DNA of 64,000 nucleotides from Exophiala sp. HKRS030 (GCA_023897205.1 JAHWDD010000003.1:4529665-4593664); one strand, 5' to 3'; positions 12,326 to 23,776 are shown, counted from the first letter of the stretch. Numbers and translations are program-made. Notes: generated by a model not told the origin, from the letters alone.

Positions 12326-14495
12326 CTATTCGCTGTACCAGGTCTGATTCCATTCAGCGAAAGTCAGACTCGGGTCCAAGATGGGAGTTTGGTCTCTGAC
12401 ACTCTGCGCAATAACACGGTCATCGACCGTTCCATCCCAACAATGCCGCTCGAAACACCGGTCACATATCTGCGGCAATTCCAAGCCTTCACGAATAACG
12501 CTCTTCTTGATGACGGCACAAGCGAGACAGGCAGGCCAGTCGCGATCGATCGTGCCATTGCCGTACGTGGCGATGTTGAACGCGTTGTCCATGACGAGGT
12601 CGAATTGGTTGTCGCTGAAGCTGGATTGGAGATACGTGTAGTTCGAGTACTGCGACCACGGCGCGTTGGGCATGTATAGGATCAGTGGCACGGTGGAGTT
12701 TTCCTCGCTTGACTCGTTGCACCCGAAGAATGTCGGGTAGCGGGTGAGGTTGAGGTTGACCATTGTGCGAGAAGATGGGACTCTAGGGAAGGAGATGTTG
12801 CCTTGGTTGGCGGAGAGGTATGTGTCTAGTTAAGGGGTTGTACGGTCAGTTTGGTGGGTTGGTGGAGAGGAGATGAATGTTTGTTTGTTTGGCCTTGCTT
12901 ACTGATGAGATTCGTGCCGTTGACCCATGCATATTCAGAATCGGATGTCGAGTCGAATGCGATGATGAAATCGACTTTGCGTTCTGGCACGATCAGCGGT
13001 CGGAGGGGGATTGTCTCGCCGGTCTCGCTGCCGTCGACCGATGTCGTTGTGAGTATTGTCCGAGAGTCCAAGACATTATCGAGGAAACACATACCAGCAG
13101 CAGATCGGTTACATTGACCATCACCTCGTTGTAATTCTGGAAAGGGTTTGGGTACGTCGCCCAAAGCGAGTCGTTGAAAGTTTTCTCAAAGGTTTCCGCC
13201 GTTGTGTTGACAAACTGCACAAGAGGATTGTCTTCTTGATCTTCAGGTATCACGATTTGCTCCGTTGAGCTTTGTCTCTTGCGCAGACCGAGGGTCTCTA
13301 GTGACCGCTTTGCAAATAAGGGGATGTTATACCAATCATCAATGAACCAGAAATTGAAAGCATTAGCAGTGGACCCCTGGACGAAAGTCACCTTGTCAAA
13401 TCCTTGCACGCAAGAGTTGTTAGCTTGCGGTATGCCATCGATCATAGCAGTACCGAGATACTTCGTGGGCATGAATGCCTGGACTCTGCCACCGAGCCAG
13501 CTACCAAACTCCAACAGATTGAGTTCAAAGCTGGTCAAACTGAAGCTGTTGGTGGTATTGTTGCCAGGATACATGATGCCATTGATATCGGGCGATAGGT
13601 CGGGCACAACCTCCGCAAGTGCGACAATCGGCATGGGTCCTGTTCCAAATGCGAATGAGTGGTTGGAGCCGAGTATATCGGACCAAGAACGATAGCCCCA
13701 CGCTTCAGGAAGATATTGACGGAACTGCTATCCGAAAATATCGACAACTGTGACGGTAAAATTGACCCCTGCTTTTGCACCTGCATTCTCGAAGAGTTCA
13801 TCGTAGTATGCGCTTTCGTTTCCTGAAGGACCGAAAAGATAGTCTGTCGTGGAAATTACGGCTTCTCGGATGAGTTCCACGGATGTGAAATTGTTTGTTG
13901 CGCTAAGAAGGTATGGATTAGTGGTCGGGACTGAACGACATTAGTGAACCCAACTTACAGGGTGGCAACCGTCAAGAATCCTCCACCAGAAAGACCGGTC
14001 AGATAAGATAAGCATTGAGTAAGTCCGCCTGTCCTTGCAGCAATAGCAGGCGGATAGCGATCATCGAATGCTTGCCATAACCCAAGACCTCCAAGACCTG
14101 ACTGGGTTCCTCCACCGGAGATGGCAAGCCCGACAACAGGGGCGTTGGTTCCATTTAGTCGTGCAAGATATTGGGTGGCGTTGAAACCTGTGATATTTGC
14201 TCGTGGAAGGTAGGTCGCTAAAGACGCCCAACAGTCTCGAGGCGGTTCTGGCGCCATGCTTGTTCCGCTCGTGACAGACCCTAGACATGTGAGCGAAGTG
14301 ATGATTTTATATTGATTTGCTGCTGGAACTCATCACACAGAGGACCTATTGACTTACAGAGCTCGCATTGCGCACTCTGACATCCGCCGTGCAGTTGACT
14401 TGAATCGGCACATAAGGATCCTGCCCTTGTTGTGCCTGGGCAAAAATAACAAAAGGTAGGGCCAGTAAGGTAATCGTCACAATAGAGAGTGCCAT
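12326..14495 (-). pseudogene. Lysophospholipase / phospholipase B, apparently disrupted
   Basis: Intact homologues are secreted esterases that remove acyl chains from phospholipids. Exons inferred: 14495-14358, 14280-13959, 13902-13095, 13023-12903 and 12825-12326, about 630 codons. Seen: a signal peptide (MALSIVTITLLALPFVIFAQAQ), an ISGGG oxyanion loop, the GLSGG nucleophile motif, FGCNES, and paired Cys motifs near the end (CLACAV, CDRC, CW). Three faults are visible. (1) The frame after exon 2 begins (GLSRAEQAWRQ) is one base off from the following ANITGF region; the gap is at the CCC run 14227-14229. (2) An in-frame TAG at 13728-13730 sits inside the conserved VVDIFG-x-QF region. (3) After the donor at 13094 the only in-frame acceptor (AG before 13023) removes the DGSE motif that should hold the catalytic Asp. 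Fault 1 alone could be a sequencing error; all three together suggest a recent pseudogene. Confidence 0.75.
13728..13730 (-). other. In-frame TAG stop inside the phospholipase B gene
   Basis: The coding frame is the same before (NFTVTVVDIFG) and after (QFRQYLPEAWGY) this TAG, so it is a substitution and not a frame error. CAG-to-TAG is the change expected from a single C-to-T event. No normal-sized intron removes it: the only in-frame GT...AG is 39 bases and would delete a conserved segment. Confidence 0.8.
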
Positions 14496-15935
14496 TTTGA
14501 TGGGTAGGAGAATGAGAAGATCACCAAGCTCCACGGAACTCGAGGCAAACATATCTCAAGGAATTCGATACCATGGCTAAGGATATAAACCCTCCCAGGC
14601 ATGCACCAGAACCCACCGCAATATTTTCTCACGGTCCATAACACGGCATGGCAAACATGTTCGACGCTGACCCTAAAGTGGATTGTTGAACCCCTGATGA
14701 TGAGAATTACCGTTCTAGGCGGTTTTAATGTCCCAATATGAGAAGGCCATTCCTCTTTGTATTCAGCTCGGTTCGTAGAGAATCAAACACTCTCGGAATG
14801 ACACAGGTGGCTCTACTTGGTGGCGCGGGGCAGAGTTCAATACTTGACGCTCGAGCCACATATCGTGGGCTTTCGTGCCGTCGTTGCATTCTCCAAGCCG
14901 CGTTCGCCTTCAGCGCGGTGACTAACGGTAGCCCTTTGTGCCTGAGACAACAAGGGAAAGAGAGTGTAAGCTCTTTCCTCCCCCGTTGGCCTTTTGCCAT
15001 ATGAATGACGTTTCCGTCAAAAACGAACGGACCGGTCGGAAACCTCGCGAGGTCGAGGTAGAAAAGTAGTACTCACCAACAACTCAATTGATCACAACGT
15101 AGACATCGCGGGGCATATCATGCTATGTTCGCTACAACGAGCTTGAAATAGGAGGAATAGAAGCGAATTCTACTCCTCTTGTGCCAAGGCACGCAATGCC
15201 GCTTAGCCATTACGTATGATACGAACATGCCTGGTAGCTCTCGCTTAGTGTAAGGGGAAGCTACAACCAACGGTATTGATATACATTCAGGGACATACTT
15301 GATAAGATGGGGCAGAGATGTGAGCAATCTCTGCACTGAAGGATTTTAGGTGGACATCGAGTCAAAACATTGGTTATGACTCGCCGAGGTATTGGACTAA
15401 TAAATGGACTTTTCCGTTAAAACATGGTATTGATAGGCCAGTCTGTACTGGATTCGCGATGCAAAATGCCGGCACATGAAAGCTTATTTCAATGCGCACC
15501 AAAAAGTCACATGTGGCACGGCGGGGAAAACATACCACGGATCGATCGTGTTCCACCACATATCATTGACGGAGGTCTTGTGAATGAATTGCGACGTTTG
15601 CGCGTTTGAATAGGGCGAATATGGTTCAATATTCTCGGAATTACAATCCAAGGTAGACAGAAGGTCTTGCTTTAAAGTCCGGATGGCCTCTGCCAAAGAC
15701 CTTGTCTGATGAGGGCTGAGCCATATTTCCGCGATCCACTCTGGGTCTTATTGGTAGATCACATGAGGCTCATGTCCCTTCCGCATACTGTTTAGAGTCG
15801 AGGAGCACCAGGATTCGGATGTAACGCCACAAGACGTGTGGTGTGGCAAAGCACACACTCCTTGCACAGCCAGGGATGTCTGTATCTCCAAGTAGCTATA
15901 TGAGGAGGGCTGAGAAGTGGTCTCTTGGCAAAAGA
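14496..15935. other. Intergenic, no gene recognised
   Basis: Open frames exist on both strands at 14725-15004 and 15484-15696, but none has a recognisable domain, and the two at 14.7-15.0 kb overlap on opposite strands. The left end must hold the phospholipase B promoter. Confidence 0.45.
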
Positions 15936-17988
15936 TTAACTGCCAGGTCCACTTGTCAAGGAACTTTGGTCTTGACCATCGGGGAAGAAGTATGCACCGA
16001 CTCTATTGGTACATGGTGGTCAGTTGGGAAAACGGATTTCAACAGGGAAATATTGACTCACGCAATGACGACATAGCATGCACAAAGCAAAGCTCCTTCA
16101 AGATAATTGCTTCGGCCATCGAGTACCAAGAAATTGACAATGAACGTTGAGACAAATAGAGAACCAGTCTCAAAAAGACTGAAATAGAGGGACATTTCCT
16201 TGTTGAGGATCCACCCCAGAACGACGATAATGGGAGTGACGAAGAGGGCGATCTGTATGGAGCTTCCCAAAGCGACCCCAAGGGCCAGATCAAGCTTGTT
16301 CTTCGCAGCCACAGTGATTGCCGTGACGTGCTCTGCCGCATTCCCGACAATGGGAAGAATGATCAGACCAACAAAAGCTTCGGACAGCGGTGAATTTTCC
16401 ACCAAATGTTCGATGCTACCAACCAGAAACTCGGCGCAAAGTGCTACGAGTCCTGTAGAGATGAGCAGAAGAACGATTGACGCGGTTTGGCTCAAGGGTG
16501 GCTCGGAAGTCTCTGAGGTTGGGGTTTTGGGCGAGTCTCGGCGACGAATGTGGTGTGCTGGGGCAGACAGCGTATGGCTACGACGTCCAGGGTCAGATCG
16601 ATACTGCCGAAGGGGTGGACCTCTCTCAAAAGGACCATCCGGTGGTTGTGTGGAGCTTCGAAAGACTGGAGGAGCACGGAAAGATATTCCTCGCTGACCA
16701 GTGGGTTTATGTGGAGTGTCTGCGGGAAGTTGATCACGTAGTTGTCTGTGTGGTTCGACAGAGGGCTGTGGGGGTTCATCACGCTCTTGGGGTTGTTTTT
16801 CAGCAACGACTTCGGTTGAGACAGGACCTCCCGCTGGCTCGCTGTGCTCAGGTTCTCCATCGGACAACACTTCGGTCTTTGCGTGCCTTTTCCTGCCGAG
16901 CTTCGACTTCAGTCGTTTTCGGACACGACGATTGGAGCCAGAGTTCGTCGTAGATCCCGGACTTGAGCCTGTCGTGGAGGCTCGAGTTGATGTAACCGAA
17001 GATGAACTTGTCGAGTCGAAGCGAGCAAGGAATCCGGGTACGGTAATCTCATCTATACGGTGTTGTGGGGTTCCGACGTAAAGATAAGCATGAGACTTTA
17101 GTTGAAAGAGTAGATACAAGATATAGATAAACAAAAGAATGACGGAAGTGCCTCTGCTAAGCTTGAGGACTTGGGCGTCTGCGAGATCAAGATCATTGAA
17201 TGACGCATGAAAAACTGTCTGGGATGAAATTAGCCAAGGACGACATGGAATCGTTGATCAAGATTTGAGACGCACCGGTATGAGTAGACTCAAGACAGAG
17301 AGGGCAAGCAAGCATGCCGACATTTGAGTTACAGTGGAATCGTATATCTGTTCTTGGAACTCCAGGCCGCCAATCAGGAAAGCCATACCAAGGATCAATA
17401 GTAGATTCGCAAGTAGAGACCCTATCAATGAAGCTTGAACGATGCGAATTTCATTCTTGACTAATGCAATACTGCGAGGAAGTGAGCCTGCGTTTTTGCC
17501 TAGAATGAAACACCCCAACTTACATAAAGATGATGAGTTCCACAGCATTCCCAAAACTGACATTGAGCAATGCGCCTAGGGTCGGCCCAAGTCGATGAGC
17601 AACAGATTCCGTGGCGAAGGTAAGGAGTCCGGCAAGAGGAATGACGGCGATGGCATTGAGGGCAAAAACCACATTTGGGTTGACACCAGCGAAATGAACG
17701 GCGATGCCAACGGGGACAAAGACCAGCAGCACATTTACCCAGCTATGGAACAAGGCGGTCTTGAAGTTTTTGACAATGCGTTGCACCATGGAGGTTTTGG
17801 GCTTGTCTTGTTGAGATTGGGGCCATCTTGTGGCGAAGTACTGTTTGGGCCAGCAGCAGTACTTTCAGGATCCTGAGCCCACGGATTAAAATGATTTTTA
17901 TGGGCTGAGGTGTGCGCCCAGGCCCGGACTCGATCTGGAGGTCATCAGTACAATAGAAGGAAGGGCATCACAAGCAGGACTCACGCAT
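15936..17988 (-). CDS. Ca2+/H+ exchanger (VCX1/CAX family), N-terminal frame uncertain
   Basis: This is a vacuolar-type antiporter that stores Ca2+ in exchange for protons. Exons: 17988-17985 (MH...), 17934-17524, 17471-17276, 17218-16062 and 16002-15936, about 611 codons. Seen: HSWVNVLLVFVPVGIA, the first alpha repeat FGNAVELIIF...ALVKNEIRIVQASLIGS, and the second repeat GNAAEHVTAITVAAKNKLDLALGVALGSSIQIALF. These two GNA(V/A)E repeats form the cation path. A basic, Ser/Pro-rich cytoplasmic loop of roughly 170 residues separates the halves. The N-terminal part (AWAHTSAHKNHFNPW) is one base out of frame with MVQRIVKNF. Either a base is missing in the T run 17795-17798, or a 56-bp intron with a weak GTGGGC donor lies here. 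If neither, the protein starts at 17789. The family call is secure. Confidence 0.85.
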
Positions 17989-17990
17989 GG

Positions 17991-18263
17991 TTACTGAGCA
18001 GGGCTAAGCAGTAATTGCATGGTATGAACAAAGTATAAAAAGCAGTACAAGAAAATGAATGTGAGAGACAAGTGCAAGGGAAAAGCAGAATCTGGGGTCG
18101 TAAGGAGAGTGGCCAGGCCTGCCAGGTACCCTGTCAATGAGAGGACGGAGCACAGAAGTCCAAAAACAAGAAATTGAAGCCTCTGAGAATCTGGATCAAG
18201 CAATCTTGGAATTTGAATGACGCGTGGCGCGCGTCTTCTGCCTTCCGAATGGATCAAGGCCAT
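17991..18263 (-). CDS. Small hydrophobic ORF directly upstream of the exchanger, unassigned
   Basis: This 90-codon frame ends in TAA two bases before the exchanger ATG. It reads a basic N-terminus (RRRAPRVIQIPRLL) followed by two strong hydrophobic stretches (FLVFGLLCSVLSLTGYLAGLATLL and LHLSLTFIFLYCFLYFV). This looks like a small membrane protein, but I recognise no family. It could be an upstream ORF in the exchanger leader, a separate tiny gene, or chance. No splice join into the exchanger frame was found. Confidence 0.3.
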   Translation of the reverse strand: MALIHSEGRRRAPRVIQIPRLLDPDSQRLQFLVFGLLCSVLSLTGYLAGLATLLTTPDSAFPLHLSLTFIFLYCFLYFVHTMQLLLSPAQ

Positions 18264-19306
18264 TGAGTGGGCGGCTGAAAAGTTCTTGGCACTACCTCGG
18301 ATCTCCAGTCCAGCAACCTTGCCTAGGAAGGTAATTTCTGGGTCAGAGCGTGGTCAGAGGAAGGTACAAAAGAGATGGAGTTATCGGTAGGTACCTGGAA
18401 CCTAGTGTGCAGTATGAAGGTACGGAAAACGATGTACCTAGATACCCAAGTCAACCTGGATCGGTACTTACTTAGTGAGCTAGGGGTAATTCAGATATGT
18501 ACCTAGGTACCTAGGCTCTTTTCTTTTGAGAAATATCTGCTTCTCATGTCCAGATCAGGGCAGCTGACAATGCTTGTGCTGAGCCCGCTTGAAATGAACC
18601 ATTGATGATCATTATCATCCCTCATACTGCACTACATATCAACCTCATCGAGTATCTAGCTAGTAGGTAGCAGCCGCAAACGAACAAAAACTCTTCCTAC
18701 GGCAGTATTGCATCGGTGCACATCATCTTGATTATCCTGGAAATAGCCAAAGTGCCTCGCAATGCCTCTCGTACCATCTGTTGGATGATGTCGCTGAGAA
18801 TGTTGGCTCCGAAGATTCTCGCGGATCCCACTGTGTCCCATGTTCCATATCCATCACTTCCGAAGCACTTTGACTCGGGTCAATGCCGTTCTTTTGGTAG
18901 GATGGTTTATGTGCCGATAATCGCTGTGATTCTGGGTGTGGAAATTGTGGATGTCCGCGCATGACTTGAGACACCTGACGGCCAATGGTCGAGCAGACAG
19001 TTCATGTATCAAACTAGGGGTTGGCACTGCTGCGTGATTTTGGTTGTGTCATACACGGGTCTGCAATCTCACACGGAAAGCGTCGTTCCCATCCAGGTAG
19101 TGATGATAACAATTCGACAAGTCTTAAGCAATCAAACCTGTCAGACTCGGTGGCCGTAGCTTGACTAGAACTGGTGCACCTGAGCACGTTCAATAGCGTA
19201 TAAATCCGTGGCAACACGTTGAGTGTTTAAGGGAGGTTTTTATGAACTTGGCCAGGCTTGACACAATGGTTGAATGAGAACAAGCCTTGGGCCAGGTGCA
19301 CAGAGC
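18264..19306. other. Intergenic with TACCTAGG-rich stretch
   Basis: No gene recognised. Around 18380-18520 the motif TACCTAGG or close variants recurs, including overlapping copies near 18500. The same motif recurs near 22460-22530 and 27880-27910, so it is a dispersed intergenic element of unknown role. Confidence 0.4.
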
Positions 19307-19869
19307 TCAGGTCAAGCTAGGGCGTCGTTTGACAAACTCTTCCAGGTCACTTCTAGTCACCACTCCGAGCACAAATTTGCGGCCGCCGTCGGTCACAACG
19401 GCAAAGTCTTGAGTGGAGCCTGTGGCATAAGGTCCAACGTTCTCGAAGAAGCCTTCCAACTCCCATAACTCTGTCTCCATTGTAATGACTTGATATCTTT
19501 TGGTTCCTCGACGTTGAAACTTGATCATGGCTTTGGATACGGGGTCAGAGGGGTCCAACTTTTTCGATTCGAAGAGATCTTTAAGATGGGAAATGGCGAG
19601 ATAGCCTAAGAGTGAGCGGGTTGTTTCTGACAAGACAGTCAAATGAGAGTAATCGTGGGAGGAAGCTGAGAGGAGGGCGGAGGCAAGGGAGGTATTCGGT
19701 GAAGTCGAGAGCGCAGGAGGGAGGTCGAGATCTGCGACTGTGGCCCTCGATACTTGTTGGCCCACTGGTTCAGTTTGACAGCATGCTCGTCATCGAGAGG
19801 AGGCATCCCATCACTTTGCGGGACAATGGTGCTGCCCAGAGGAACTCCATGCTCGAGTGTCGATGTCAT
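19307..19869 (-). CDS. CBS-domain protein, single-base frameshift
   Basis: This is a small soluble protein of about 188 codons made mostly of a CBS-domain pair. Such pairs bind adenine nucleotides and act as sensor or regulatory modules; the partner here is unknown. Seen: YRG...ATVADLDLPPALS, then LTVLSETTRSLLGYLAISHLKDLF, DPVSKAMIKFQRRG, ETELWELEGFF, FAVVTDGGRKFVLGVVTRSDLEEFVKRRP. The last is a textbook second-CBS ending. The N-terminal frame (starting at 19869, MTSTLEHGVPLG through NKYRG) and the rest differ by one base. The switch is at the CCC run 19744-19746 (GGG on the coding strand). One additional G would read YRG-ATVADLDL, as in other fungal members. No intron is visible, so this is a missing base or a real lesion. 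Confidence 0.82.
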
Positions 19870-20789
19870 GCTATCCGGATGATTTAACAGTGCTCGTGAC
19901 AGAATTGATCAAATCGTAGCTTTTGGAGCTTGGTGCACGCAATTTCGATTGAAGCAAGACAGAATCTTTGAATGATGTCGTTGAACTCAACCACGTCGTC
20001 GAGTTGGGAATTGCTGCAGGGATTTGCAGGGAAAAGTACGCAGAAATGATACGGGCAATTATTACAGGGTGGGGGTGAAAGTCGGCCCTCAGCCTTCAAG
20101 ACGATCGCCTCTCCAATGCCCACCAGCCTCGCCAAGCAGATTGTGGGTCAGCACAGCCATCAGCCACTCTCTTCTGTACGGAGGAGTAAAGGGACGGGGT
20201 GAAGTTAACATGCCACGTGATAAGCTAACCTCTATCAAGACAAACGCTCTTGGCACAAGTCCTCGAATTAACCGGAATTACGCGTGTGGTATCTCCGAAG
20301 GAAGTGTGACATCCATGGTCCAGCTCAACTACGTCAGGGATCAGACCAACGTTGCTCTCCCCGCTTCAAGCCGCCGTCCACCCATCGTATTCAGCCTATC
20401 GTCAGAGAGAGCTTAATCGATCCCTGCAAGGTATGTGTCGATACAGGAGCACTACCTGGCTCGCTCGGGCTCTGTACTGGGTAACTGGGTACTCGCATGC
20501 CATTTCCTCGACTGAAACGCCTGCAACAACCCTGGCTTAGGCTTCCCATCAAGGTATCACTTCTTTGCGGTCTAACAAGCTGTGATAGCTTCATGTAACT
20601 TTTTATTACCAGCACCACTGGTAACCATTGACCTTTGAAGGTACTTCTTAATCATTGTGTCCATCACCACCAGTCTCACGAGCATTGGATTCCATCAAGG
20701 TAGGTTTACACCATGTCGACTTGTTCCTTTCGAGCGAGTCCATGTTTACCCGCCATTGGCTTGAAGATAAGCTCATCCTCTACAGCACC
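19870..20789. promoter_or_regulatory. Divergent promoter, CBS protein / phosphate carrier
   Basis: This 920-bp gap lies between the starts of the CBS-domain gene (-) and the phosphate carrier gene (+). It contains short uninformative ORFs only. An in-frame extension of the carrier to 20655 exists but lacks conserved sequence. Confidence 0.55.
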
Positions 20790-22065
20790 ATGGTTGGACT
20801 CTTCCCATCGTCGCAGGCCATGTACCAGGCTATGATGCCTACCTCACCCTACTACAAACCAGCGCCTCCACCGGTGGAGAACCCTCAGAAGCGACATCTG
20901 TTCTCGACCTGGAGCGCGGCCGAGACTGCCAAAGGCAAAGCCGTCGAGTTGAGTGCGGCTGCACAGCAAGAGTTTGAGAAGGCCAGCCAAAAAGCCCAGG
21001 CCAAAGCTGGTAAGATCGAACTGTACTCTGCCAAATACTACGCTGCGTGTACGGTGGGAGGTATTCTCGCCTGTGGCACCACCCATACGGCAGTCACTCC
21101 GCTTGATCTCGTCAAGTGCCGTCGTCAAGTCGATCCCAATCTGTACAAGGGCAACGTGGAGGCGTGGAAAACAATTGGCAGAGCGGAAGGTATACGCGGT
21201 ATCTTCACTGGTTGGGGACCGACATTTGTGGGCTACTCTGTTCAAGGTGCGGGCAAGTACGGATTCTACGAATACTTCAAGCATCTCTATACACAATTGG
21301 CCGGCGAGGAGAATGCTGCCAATTACAAGACACTGCTCTATTTATCTGCGTCAGCTTCTGCCGAGTTCATCGCCGATGTTGGTCTTTGCCCTTTTGAAGC
21401 CGTCAAGGTCCGCATGCAAACTACGATTCCGCCGACGTTTACTGGTACGTTGCAAGGCATCAGCTCCATAAGAGCCAAAGAAGGTACTGCTGGGTAAGTC
21501 TAGAATAAGAGCGGGTGTTTGGACATGGCATAACTGACGTTTCGATCAGTTTGTACAAAGGACTGTATCCTCTATGGGGACGACAAATCCCATATACCAT
21601 GATGAAGTTTGCGTCGTTTGAGACTATTGTCGCTGCCATCTATGATTACCTTCCCGGGAAAAAATCCGACTACAACAAAGGAGCTCAAACTGGTGTTGCA
21701 TTCGTGGGTGGTTATGCCGCTGGTATTCTATGCGCGATTGTCTCGCATCCTGCCGATGTCATGGTCAGCAAGTTGAATGCGGACCGTGGTGCTGGAGAGG
21801 GTTTCGGTGCCGCTGTCAGCCGAATCTACAGCAAGATTGGATTCAGTGGTCTCTGGAACGGTCTTCCCGTCAGAATTGTAAGTGACAGTCTATCTGCTGT
21901 CCGTCTTGTTCGATTTGATGATCTCTTACTAACCACACTCGATTGTGGCAGGTCATGATTGGAACATTGACTGGTCTGCAATGGATGATCTACGACTCGT
22001 TCAAGATCTTCATGGGTCTACCGACGACCGGAGGTGGTGACGAAAAGAAAACGGCAAAGGCATGA
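20790..22065 (+). CDS. Mitochondrial phosphate carrier (MIR1 type)
   Basis: This inner-membrane carrier imports phosphate with a proton for ATP synthesis. Three exons: 20790-21493, 21550-21877 and 21952-22065, giving 381 residues. It contains three mitochondrial-carrier repeats with the P-x-D/E-x-x-K/V-x-R type signatures: [10 protein letters not shown] (about residue 104), [10 protein letters not shown] (about 200) and [11 protein letters not shown] (about 300). [22 protein letters not shown] and [18 protein letters not shown] are hallmarks of the phosphate carrier as opposed to other SLC25 members. The start at MVGLFPSSQ is chosen for its strong CACCATGG context; an in-frame ATG at 20742 is possible. 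Residues 1-75 form a longer N-terminal extension, rich in Ala/Lys, than in yeast Mir1. Confidence 0.95.
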
Positions 22066-22750
22066 AAATAAGAAGGAGGTGGGCTATGATATTGAATCGT
22101 GATACCAGGGTTGCTGTGGTCTTCTGAACCAACCCAGGAACGAACGAATGCTGGGTATTTTGGGTATGGGTTCAGAGTCTTTGGTTGAGCAGGTTGTTAG
22201 TCCCAATGTATGTCTGTTGAAGTGTTGCATGGAATATATCTTGACACTTTTTGTCTGGCGTTGAACTGAGATACACCGATTGCTTGGCGCCGTCTTTGTC
22301 GATCAAGGAAGCGAGATGGATGCCTCTCGCCAAAGGCGTTCCTGATGACGTATTGAACGTGGAAAGCCTAAGCCTGTAGATGCCCCGTTTTTGTCTCTTT
22401 CTCTTGCTGATATCTGTGTTAGTTGGTGTAATAGATTTAGCATTCTTGGCTAGGTGGAAATAGCTGCCTAGGTAGGTGGACCGTGGTGGACGGAGAGTAC
22501 CTAGGTCCTAGGTGGTCCTAGGTAGGTGATATCTACTCGGTACTAATAGAAGCGTTGAGCTAGTTAGTTAGAGATAAGGCCGCAAAGCTTGTCGAATAGG
22601 ATCATCGCATCACACCACTTGGAGATAGAATGGCATGTCTCGACTTCCTTTTGTCAAACGAGCATGTCATGTAATAAGTTTAAGATGGGCTATCGAGCCT
22701 ACCCGACTACCACCGACTACCACGGCTTTCTACAAGTTTTAACAGGCTCC

Positions 22751-22786
22751 TACAGGCCACTACAGGCCACTACATGCCACTACAAG
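22751..22786. repeat. 10-bp tandem repeat
   Basis: TACAGGCCAC occurs twice exactly (22751 and 22761), then TACATGCCAC (22771) and a partial fourth unit. Confidence 0.9.
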
Positions 22787-22936
22787 TAGCCAGGCTGCAT
22801 GTTCAAGAAATTTCCAAGAAAAGTGGCTTGCCAGTTGAAAGACGGTGGGCTCCTTGTTGCTCCTTCCTGCTACTCATGCTGAACGACTGACGCCATTTGC
22901 CTTTTGATATGAAAAGCCCATCGACCGACTGATGAT

Positions 22937-22980
22937 CCTCTACCCTCTACCCTCTGCCCTCTGTCCTCTGCCCTCTACCC
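22937..22980. repeat. Pyrimidine-rich 7-bp tandem repeat
   Basis: About six units of CCTCT(A/G)C or CCTCTGT follow each other. Such CT-rich tracts are common just upstream of fungal transcription starts. Confidence 0.8.
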
Positions 22981-23385
22981 GCATCTGCCCATCAATCCCT
23001 TTCTCTTATCTTCTGGTCCAGTCATCTGCCCCCAAAACCAATCTTCTTTGCATTATCTCTGCTACTCAGGAACAACAGATCTGAGAAACAACCACTCAAT
23101 CCACCAACTAGTAAATCCCATACTGAAATTTCAAATCGTCGGTGAGTCACCCCAGTTGCTTGTTCACCCGGTAGCCATCTCCCAGCCTTACCTCATCTCA
23201 AGTGGGGGCCTTGCATGTCACATGGTATAGTGTGACCTTTGAATGACTGTTGTGCTCTCATCTTAATCTTGCACACTCTCAACCGAATCTTCAACCTGAA
23301 CCGCACTCCTGGCTATACCCTCACTCTCGTTACAATCACCATCTCTAGCATCCCAAGCTAATCACTGCAGCAACTCTTCACAGAC

Positions 23386-23776
23386 ATGGCAAACGTCTCT
23401 CACGGTCGTGGAGGTAAGAACATCTCACCCCGCCCATCACCTTCTACCTACCTCGTATCTGACCTGGAATGCAGGCGCTGGTAACCTCGGACCCGACGAC
23501 ACCGTCTACGCCGACGGCGAGATCGTGCGCGAAGGAGTCGTCGGTGACCAAGGCGACGGCCCATATTCAGCTGGCCGCGGTGGAGCCGGCAACATCGATA
23601 AAGACGGCAAGCCCACAGGCACCGCGCCACACGATCACGAAGTCATTCCCGAGACTGCCACCCGCATTGCCAAGGAAGAATCTCACCACGTCGGTCGTGG
23701 AGGCGCAGGCAACGAGGCTCACGTACACGAGAAGAAGCCCAGTGTGTTTGACAAGATCAAGAGCATTTTCAAGTGA
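23386..23776 (+). CDS. Small GRGGAGN-repeat protein (DUF3602 / Par32-like)
   Basis: This is a 109-residue hydrophilic protein encoded by exons 23386-23413 and 23475-23776; the GTAAGA...GCAG intron falls inside the first motif. Three copies of GRGGAGN are seen (SHGRGGAGN at the N-terminus, SAGRGGAGN in the middle, HVGRGGAGN near the end), followed by a basic tail (KKPSVFDKIKSIFK). This motif defines DUF3602. The yeast member Par32 carries the same type of motif and inhibits ammonium transporters downstream of TORC1. Whether this protein does the same is inference from the motif. The leader upstream is CT-rich. Confidence 0.85.

Larger units (their letters stand above)
22066..23385. other. Intergenic, repeat-rich
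   Basis: No gene recognised. It contains TACCTAGG-like motifs at 22460-22530, a 10-bp tandem repeat and a pyrimidine-rich 7-bp repeat, listed separately. The right end is the promoter of the Par32-like gene. Confidence 0.5.

Noticed and set aside
13728..13766. A 39-base intron removing the phospholipase B TAG
   Set aside because: Too short for a fungal intron, with a poor donor (GTCAAT), and it would delete the conserved NFTVTVVDIFG segment.
14725..15004. Overlapping open frames on both strands
   Set aside because: No domain or composition signal, and opposite-strand overlap suggests chance.
20655..20789. Upstream extension of the phosphate carrier
   Set aside because: No conserved sequence, and the ATG at 20790 has a strong CACCATGG context.
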